Shown here: in pieces, positions 57,901 to 64,000 of the stretch
Layout: each line of letters opens with the position of its first letter
Numbering within the stretch: the stretch's first letter is position 1
Source: Terana coerulea
Lineage: Eukaryota; Basidiomycota; Agaricomycetes; Polyporales; Phanerochaetaceae
DNA length: 64,000 bases
Direction of reading: 5' to 3'
NCBI GenBank assembly: GCA_024811115.1
Contig: JAKOGH010000042.1
Location: 434,001 to 498,000 of the forward strand
The notes under the pieces: generated by a model
The model's input: only the letters and a program-made list of their open reading frames with translations
The model's database searches: none
What the model was told of the DNA's origin: nothing
Position numbers and translations under genes: made by a program

Positions 57901-58139
57901 GCTGCTGGTGGCGTTTCTGTCGACAGCAGTAGCACATTGCAAGTCGACCAGGCCTCAGCCTAAGAAGTAGGCGAACATCCGGAAGTCAGAGGTGGTGGCA
58001 CGTTGGACCATAGGCGAAAGGTATTTACGGAGTGCTGGAAATCCTGGAGCCAAGTATTCACCCTGTCGAGAGATGTCTTGTCTGGGGCGCTGTTGAAGAC
58101 CTGAAGGGCAGATAGAACTGCCTGCGCGTTCTCCGCCAT
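54908..58139 (-). CDS. MTR10: Nuclear import receptor Mtr10 / transportin-3 (importin beta family)
   Basis: This karyopherin imports SR-type and other mRNA-binding proteins. ATG 58139 opens MAENAQAVLSALQVFNSAPD. HEAT repeats follow: AEAWSTCNVLLLS, AAKLFAAQTFRTKVTYDLQQ, LCLALSGLALQMPSWENPVQ, LQFLTVLPEELTS, SQAFSCLSSWLAAGE, ARIFTEAGEAYRSLLLHHTE, ALLLISRYTEWINKYPTYIP, KYLCQDCKQHLVEFLPQL, YEAIAFVISAMP, LRFALSFFGAAALPVIPSVL and DYLRMVVALIEFAPDVIF. The C-terminal block DKVKYALLTLNRASRKLRE ends at 54908. Two frame breaks are inferred: near 55443-55455 (FPSP must continue as FPVAFRAAMAGLTLVQADVV) and near 55330-55338 (HGCLHPAP to PPPKFPVYAAAIK). Both are at C/G runs. About eleven exons, about 930 residues. 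Confidence 0.92.
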
Positions 58140-58547
58140 GATTACGAGTCGTCGTATGAATTCGAATGAGTGTGTGGAATGTCGCAGGAAACAAATGTAA
58201 TGGTGCACAAGCGCCGAAGAGCGATCGCTGGAATCACTTCTGTTTGTAGATGTTGACCAGGTATCATAATGTAGGGTATGTACATTCAAAGACGTGCCAA
58301 CATCGCCGAAGGCTCAGCAGGAGCGTAAACTAGTACGGAGGGGTAGAGAGAAATCCGGTATCCATGAAAGGAGCGTGGTCGAGTGTTCGAACGAAACACA
58401 AACTTCAAAATTAAACAGAGGTGACGGACGACGTAACGCGGAGAGGATACGATAGCAGGACCACATGGTGGCGTGCACCAAAGCCAAGGGAAGAGTACCA
58501 TAGGGCGACGAGGAAGAAGACAACACCAGACCTAAGTGAAAACCGAA

Positions 58548-60252
58548 TCACGTACGGAGGAAACCCTTCTTTCTCGTCTGACAATCATAGTCAGCACATA
58601 CATCCTGTGGACCGTACTCAGAAAGTCACTTACATTGGTCTTCTCCGGGGTCAACGGGCGACCACTCTCGATGCGCCTCTTCTTGTCCTCGAGATCCATG
58701 CGCTGTTTCTCGAGCGCTTCCTTCATCTCCCGATGCCTGGCGTACAGCTCTTCCTCCGATTGCTTGAGCTTGGCCTCCTTCTCCTGCACCTTCTGCTGGA
58801 ACACCATCTTCATCTCAGCTTCCATCTTAGCCAGCTTCGCCTCGTGCATAACACGCTCCTCCTGCATCCTGCTCGCGGGGCTAGATAGCCGGTTCACATG
58901 AACGCATACAACGTGATAAGACACGGAACATACTTGATCTCCTTGAACACGCTCTGATCCTGGACAACACCCATGCTGACCAACTTCTCCGTTCTCCAGT
59001 TCTCGTAGAGAACATCGTTAGTGTACTCGCGGAGCTCCTCCATGTATGTCCGAACAAGCATTTGTCTGAGCTTGACGAAGTCACAGTGGTCCTCGTTGTC
59101 GACCTCCACAACACCCCACGGGTAGGCGCGGCCGCGCACTTCACGACCATCCGGTGTCTTAACGGGGCGATCGGACCCAACGACAGCGAAGGGAATCTTG
59201 CTAGCGATCTCCTCAGCCTCTGCGAGGGCCTCTTCATCCTCGTTCTCGTATGTTGGCGCTTGGAATATGTGGATGTTGTGGTGAGCGATGTCGGCAAGAA
59301 TCTAGAAAGTCATCAGTTGTACAGTGCGACTACCACTACTTCTATGACTTACGCGGGCTTTGAACTCAGCAACTTCCTCGTCAGTGAGCGTATCAGCCTT
59401 GGCTATGATGGGAATGAGGTTGACCCTGGTGTGAAGCTGTCGCATGAACTCCACGTCGATCGGCTTCAAACTGCACATGTAAATCAGCATCTTGTGCGAG
59501 TAGAAAGCTTCGGGCAACATACGAATGACCCGTTGGCTGAATGAAGTACAGGCATGCGTGGACGCGGTTGTCGACGATCTTCTGCCTGTTTACGCGGTTT
59601 TCCTGCTCAAGGTAGGAGTCAAAGCGCGCTTCTATGTTCTCTACAATGGGTTTCCAGCTACGGGGTTGCGAATATTAGCGTCGGGTACACCAATTTGATA
59701 GTCAATGTACCTCTCCTCGTTATTGACGAAGTCACCGAAGCCTGGGGTGTCTACCACGGTGAGACGGAGACGTACACCGTTCTCCTCAATATCTACATTG
59801 CGGAAAGCTCAGTTGCCGCCACAGTGACTGCATGACAGCTACCATTACCTGCGCTAATGCTCTCAATAGCGACAGTTTGAGGACGCTCCGCGGTTGGGGG
59901 CAAATGCTCCTTAGGCGGGTAGAGACCGGTGTTGAAAAGCGTGTTAATGAGCGTGGATTTACCAAGGCCAGATTCGCCTATTTGCCAGGTCAGCATGTTG
60001 GTTTGAGGACGTGACGACCATACTTACCGACGACCATGGTGGTGAACTGGAAGCCCTTGCGCACACTCTTCCTGTGCACCTGGTTCGGAAGGTTGGCAAA
60101 GCCAACATAGCCCATGAGCTTTTGCGGATGATGGATGAAAGGGCGGGCTCGGAGGGTTGCTGGGGGAGGGAGGGGCTGGAGCCATTCATCCTGCTCGTGC
60201 CATTGGCGGTGTAGGAACCGCCGTCGGTGGAAGAAACAAATGAGTCCGTCAT
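58548..60252 (-). CDS. CDC3: Septin, Cdc3-type
   Basis: This GTP-binding filament protein acts in cytokinesis and septum formation. ATG 60252 opens a Ser/Thr-rich start ([18 protein letters not shown]). Then come [20 protein letters not shown] (polybasic region), the P-loop [32 protein letters not shown] (G3), [11 protein letters not shown] (G4) and [19 protein letters not shown] (septin unique element), with [15 protein letters not shown] at its end. A coiled coil follows ([38 protein letters not shown]), and the end is [12 protein letters not shown] at 58548. At 60120-60123 (TTTT on this strand, AAAA in the gene) one base seems missing: SSIIRK must continue as KLMGYVGF. About eight exons. 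The [10 protein letters not shown] block favours Cdc3 over Cdc10, Cdc11 and Cdc12. Confidence 0.93.
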
Positions 60253-60859
60253 CTGAAGAGAAATATTGGGGACGACGAGAAAGAAAGAATAAGACAGGTG
60301 CCCTACTTTTACGTCGGCAGGGAGAGCAAGACGTGGGACGAAGTTGAGCGTTGCGCGAGGGCGTCCAAGTTGTTTGCCGTTGCTTGTCACCACGCCCAAC
60401 TTTGGTCTAGGCAGCAACAACTGATTCTACTCGCACCCGTCTCACAACACCGATAAAATGCAAACATACAGTGCAGACATACCCAGGCAACCTCATGGAC
60501 AGTTGGTAGTTGGTGAGACATGGATATTGCTTCAAGGGTACTCAGCAGTGCTCCGCTGTGCGTGGCCGTGCGCTTTGATAGACATTTGAGCTGGTGCAAA
60601 TACCAGACATAGCAACTGGATACACGCGGGGAAGAATTCAAATCTATGGAATTGGATGGGGCACGGGGGCTTTTGCACGGAACACCCGTGCAAGAAGGGA
60701 TAAATACGGCGCGTGTACGCGTCAGTATAATATGGAAGCCTCCCAATCAGCTCCGTCTACCAGAGAGGAACTGAGTACGGAAAGTGTCCTGCGAAGCCAT
60801 CTTCAGTTCATGGCCGCTACTGGAAAGTTGTAATACACAAACTTACCACCAATTTTTGC
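60253..60859. other. Intergenic: septin promoter region, possible micro-ORF
   Basis: No firm gene. A 33-codon plus-strand frame (60732-60833, MEASQSAPSTREELST start) lies 26 bases after a TATA-like GATAAATA (60699-60706). The spacing is too short for a normal leader and no family is recognised. Confidence 0.4.
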
Positions 60860-61363
60860 TCACGATTCGTCGCACCGGCCAGCGTCGATGAACGCTGCAA
60901 ACATGGCGTCGATCATCGGCTCGTCTCGTTCGACGCCAGAGTCGGAGTAGACGTCGGCCACCGAGGAAGACCGTTCCGGCGTTGAGTAGCCGCTGTGCGA
61001 CGAGGATGCCGAGCAACCATCTTCAATTGAAGGAGAATAATCGAGGTTCACTTCTTCGTCGGCGGGTTCGCGTCTGTACCGAGCCTGCAGGGTCTCTGCC
61101 TTCCTACGCTCCACTCGCGGTGTGTATTGGCCACGAGAAATCGTAGAGGCAGTTGCCAAATCGCTTGCACTGAAAGGCGTGTAGATAGTACGCCCACAGC
61201 GATGAATGTGCACCGAATCCCGGGTGCTGTCCATGTCGTCCATTTGTTGGGCATAAGCGTCCTGCACTAGTTCCAGCTGCTTCGCACTGGCCCTCCGGAG
61301 CTGTTCCTTCAGGCCTGCTGAAAACTTCGAAGGAGACCGAACGGTATTCCGGGTAGCAGGCAT
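60860..61363 (-). CDS. Unknown low-complexity protein, 167 residues
   Basis: I do not recognise this protein. ATG 61363 opens a single frame with a basic start (MPATRNTVRSPSKFSAGLKE), a helical stretch (QLRRASAKQLELVQDAYAQQ), HRCGRTIYTPFSASDLATA, ARYRREPADEEVNLDYSPS and a Ser-rich acidic tail (SSSHSGYSTPERSSSVADVY), ending DAGRCDES at 60860. It is probably disordered and regulatory, with many Ser/Thr-Pro sites that could be phosphorylated. No intron is needed, which is unusual here; an upstream exon cannot be excluded. Confidence 0.5.
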   Translation of the reverse strand: MPATRNTVRSPSKFSAGLKEQLRRASAKQLELVQDAYAQQMDDMDSTRDSVHIHRCGRTIYTPFSASDLATASTISRGQYTPRVERRKAETLQARYRREPADEEVNLDYSPSIEDGCSASSSHSGYSTPERSSSVADVYSDSGVERDEPMIDAMFAAFIDAGRCDES

Positions 61364-61673
61364 CGGGGACGGAGTTTGTCGACGTTGTACTAAGTCGGTG
61401 CACCGGCAGGGCAGTGGGCTTGCTCACAAACAGAGTGGGTTAAGAGGTCGGAATAGCTTTCATTTATACGGTAGGAGAGCATATGGCTGAGGCCTCACCT
61501 TTACGTTTGGATGCCACGTTGGTGGCCACCACGGCCTGAGAGGGCCACCGGCCACTGCTATACACACAAAGATGCGCTTTATACTCTCAGTGCATAATTG
61601 ATTGCCCAAGTTACACATGCGGTTACTGATGTGAAAGCATAGGGTGGTGGCAGCCATTCAAATACGTCCCGGA

Positions 61674-62860
61674 CTAGATAGTCTGACGACGTTCAGAGGC
61701 AAGGCCAAAGTGAAAGACTGCAAGTGTCAATAAGTGCAAAATATGGCGGGACCGGTGAAGGCGCTTACTATCCGGCCTCGCGTAATGTCCAGTCACATCT
61801 AGGTCAAATTTGCCTCGCACGATATCGTCCAAGTCCAAATCTGCCGTCAGCACACCCTCCTTGTTGAGCAGAGGTCCCGCGAGTGTTCTTCCCATGGGAT
61901 CCACAATGACACTACCTCCGGCAATCATGACATTTGTGCCGACGCGATCGTCAGCATTGGCCACTGCATGATCCTCGGGATAGTCCTTCTCCTCAGCGTA
62001 CTGGCATGCTGATAGGACAAAACAGCGGCCCTCTAGTGCGATGTGGTGCATAGTGTGTTGCCATACGGGGCGACCATCCACAGTAGGAGCACAGTATATT
62101 TGAACACCTTTCGAATAATAGTGGGTGCGAACTACAAGGGTAGTGGATGTGAGCAGCCAGGCTTGGGAGCGATAGCATAGGAGAAATCGGCTCACGAAGT
62201 GGCATATAGTTCTCCCTGTGAATGTCGGCTGTTAGCTGGGGTACTCTGGCCACCAAGACGGCTTACCAGCAGATAGTCGCCGACACCTTCGCTTTTACGA
62301 GATGATCTTCGGCGGGCCGCTTGAAAGCTGCTTCGTGAACGATCAGCGTGGATGCATCCCCTTGGCCCCATATCACCCTTTCCATCGCTGTGGGGACCAA
62401 TTTGCGATGTTTAGCAACGTAGCCCTGCGCCGGGTCAACGAAAACTGCGGTGCAGTACAGAGTTCCCAGGTCGCGCTCAATAACACCGACGACGAGGAAA
62501 ACGTTCGTGTCTCGACTGATCTCCTCGATGCGCGAGACGGCATCAGAGTTGGGCACTTCGATTGCCGCGTTGTAGTATCGCAGATATTCGTCTCTGCCCG
62601 CGGGCGAACGATCGCCTACGGTCACGCCAAATAGGCTGTACTTGGGATAACCGCCAATGCTACGTATATGTCAGCATACATATCACAGGCAAAGATACGG
62701 GAATAATGACTCACAAAGCTTCGGGAAATACAGCAAATTGTGCCCCCTCCTCTGCTGCTTGGTGTGTAAAGCGCTGGAGCTTGTCCAAGGTAGCGGGCAG
62801 AGAATACGCTGATGTGCATGTCTGCACCACAGAGGCACGGATGACATTCTTGGCGGACAT
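61674..62860 (-). CDS. Nitrilase (aliphatic nitrilase / cyanide hydratase-like)
   Basis: This carbon-nitrogen hydrolase of branch 1 converts nitriles to acids and ammonia. ATG 62860 opens MSAKNVIRASVVQTCTSAYS. The catalytic triad is visible: Glu in AQFAVFPEA; Lys in YVAKHRKLVPTAMERVIWG; Cys in KVSATICWENYMPLLRTHYY, which is joined across a 20-nt micro-exon at 62196-62215. Then come KGVQIYCAPTVDGRPVWQ, MHHIALEGRCFVLSACQYA, GGSVIVDPMGRTLAGPL and a short end IFHFGLASERRQTI at 61674, after an intron starting GTAAGC. About six exons, about 330 residues. Fungal homologues act on indole or aliphatic nitriles or on cyanide; which one applies here is not clear. It lies next to mS35 with no functional link. 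Confidence 0.9.
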
Positions 62861-63054
62861 CTTGGTGGTGGTGGTGGTGACGGTGGCTAGACTTATGTTG
62901 GGTGTATTCCTCAAGCCTTGGTAGGCGAGGCAAAAACCGGAAGACCCAGTCCAAACCCAGTCGCACGATACGATCACATGACACCAATATTGAGTACCTG
63001 AGTGCGAGCATTACGAAGGGGTGAGCTATGGTAGGTACAATAGAAATAGATCGC

Positions 63055-63922
63055 CTATTGCGTGCTAGAAAGAGGTTCAGAAGGTCGGGTGGGCAGCCAT
63101 TCCTTCGGGAAGTCCCTTATTGAGGGCCGCTTTCCTCCGCGGGCCCAGTTATGATCCCCCTTCCTTGCTTTCCGCGCTTTTGCCTCCAAATGCCGCGTAT
63201 CCAACGGCATGTCAGCGAAGGTATTCTTGGCATTCTGAAACCCAAGAATGAGTACCAGCAACCCAAAGATTCAAATGCGACTCACGTTAGCCTCCGCCAC
63301 CAGCCTGTCCAAAGCGTCACTAGCCCACTTGAGGTTCATTGCTGGTTCAGGGAAGTCTTCGCATGAGATTTTTATATAGCCGTGCTCGGCTGTGTCTTCT
63401 GTATGACCAATTCCAGAGTCACAGGGACGTTCAGGTGACCACCTCGGGCCTGCCAGCAGTTTGACCTTGTGCATGGCCGCGGCGTTCTTCAAAGGGAGGC
63501 GCGACACGGGAACTACGACGGTTCGCTTGCGCATGGCAGGATGCGCCTCTCCTCCGTATGAGATAGAGCGGACGACGAGTGGCTGCGACGGGGCCGGTGG
63601 TACGAAAGGCTTGCGGAATGCTGGGATGTTGTTGGCGACGTCCTATACAAATGTAGCGTGGCATGCTTAACTCACCTACGAGCTGTGGGACCTCATGCTC
63701 AATGAGCCTCATGTAGTACAGGAGCCGCCGTTGCTGCCTAACGTAGTCATGGCCAGCTGATGTGTTGTCTTCGTAGTCCTCCTTTTGTAGCACGATGTCC
63801 TCCTCCTCGGACGGGTCTGGTACCCACGCAGTTCTGCGTGCCATGGCGGAGGACGAGGCATGTAACTGCCTGCTGAAGCTGACATGTACCGCCCGCTGGG
63901 CTAACTTCGTAATACCGAACAT
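63055..63922 (-). CDS. RSM24: Mitochondrial small ribosomal subunit protein mS35 (Rsm24/MRPS35)
   Basis: The first ATG in frame is at 63922; the frame is open further upstream but without ATG. It gives a presequence rich in Arg and lacking acids (MFGITKLAQRAVHVSFSRQL-HASS). Then come YVRQQRRLLYYMRLIEHEVP, IPAFRKPFVPPAPSQPLVVR, and the core block HPAMRKRTVVVPVSRLPLKN with HKVKLLAGPRWSPERP, typical of the MRP-S28/mS35 family, plus GYIKISCEDFPEPAMNLKWA. The end is basic (KARKARKGDHNWARGGKRPS) and stops at 63055. About three exons, about 260 residues. Confidence 0.8.
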
Positions 63923-64000
63923 CCTGGCAGATTGTCGTCGGATGGGGTAACGAAGAGTACGGTAGGTGGACGTTGGCGGCAAGTTCAAGTCGGCGGCGCT

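Noticed and set aside
60732..60833. 33-codon plus-strand gene with a TATA-like box
   Set aside because: The TATA-like box is only 26 bases before the ATG, and the peptide has no pheromone-type CaaX end or other known feature.
1..64000. Transposons, tRNA genes and CRISPR arrays
   Set aside because: Reading by eye, I found no transposase or reverse transcriptase motifs, no B-box/A-box pair with a clover-leaf, and no regular direct repeats with spacers. A tRNAscan or repeat search could still find weak cases.

Overview
The window is nuclear DNA of a filamentous basidiomycete, most likely an Agaricomycete (a polypore-like wood-decay fungus is plausible, but the species cannot be fixed from sequence alone). 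The signs are many short GT-AG introns (about 45-70 nt), about 33 genes in 64 kb on both strands, no operons, TATA boxes with CT-rich leaders, and typical agaricomycete families (a multi-intron P450 with a TGFLCxPKPF-type tail, a Git3/cAMP-receptor-like GPCR, DUF4203 and GT32 proteins). I see no transposon, rRNA, tRNA or CRISPR.

Layout. 0-11 kb is the most accessory-like part: a gamma-glutamyltranspeptidase cut by the left edge, an MFS exporter, a gene-poor 2 kb, a P450 and a GPCR. 11-18 kb is conserved core: ESCRT-III Vps20, a U-box cyclophilin (PPIL2/Cyp60), a mitochondrial PPR protein and a small Mim2-like protein. 18-26 kb: an extremely fragmented sugar transporter, a mitochondrial DEAD-box protein and a DUF4203 membrane protein. 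27-38 kb: an unknown acidic protein, a CSL (RBP-J-like) transcription factor, pyruvate kinase, a GT32 glycosyltransferase, ribulose-phosphate 3-epimerase and a secreted or GPI-type protein. After a 2 kb gene-poor stretch comes a small secreted repeat protein (40 kb). 41-64 kb is dense housekeeping: COX6A, RPN2, a D-2-hydroxyacid dehydrogenase, importin alpha, LSM5, bS16m, an ACBP-ankyrin protein, mL57, succinyl-CoA ligase alpha, an Mtr10/transportin-3 receptor, septin Cdc3, an unknown protein, nitrilase and mS35.

How the genes work together. There is no single pathway cluster. Eight genes make mitochondrial proteins. Pyruvate kinase and ribulose-phosphate epimerase sit close together, and two nuclear import receptors lie within 10 kb. 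Several pairs share very short head-to-head promoters.

Three observations stand out. (1) Three perfect CSL recognition octamers, all in the same orientation and about 20 bp apart, lie just downstream of the TATA box of the CSL gene itself, which suggests autoregulation. (2) Micro-exons of 9-20 nt recur in unrelated genes and often carry the signature or active-site motif; the sugar transporter alone has five. (3) At least nine single-base frame breaks, nearly all at or beside short homopolymer runs, lie inside essential genes. They are best explained as assembly indels, so no gene here should be called a pseudogene on that basis.
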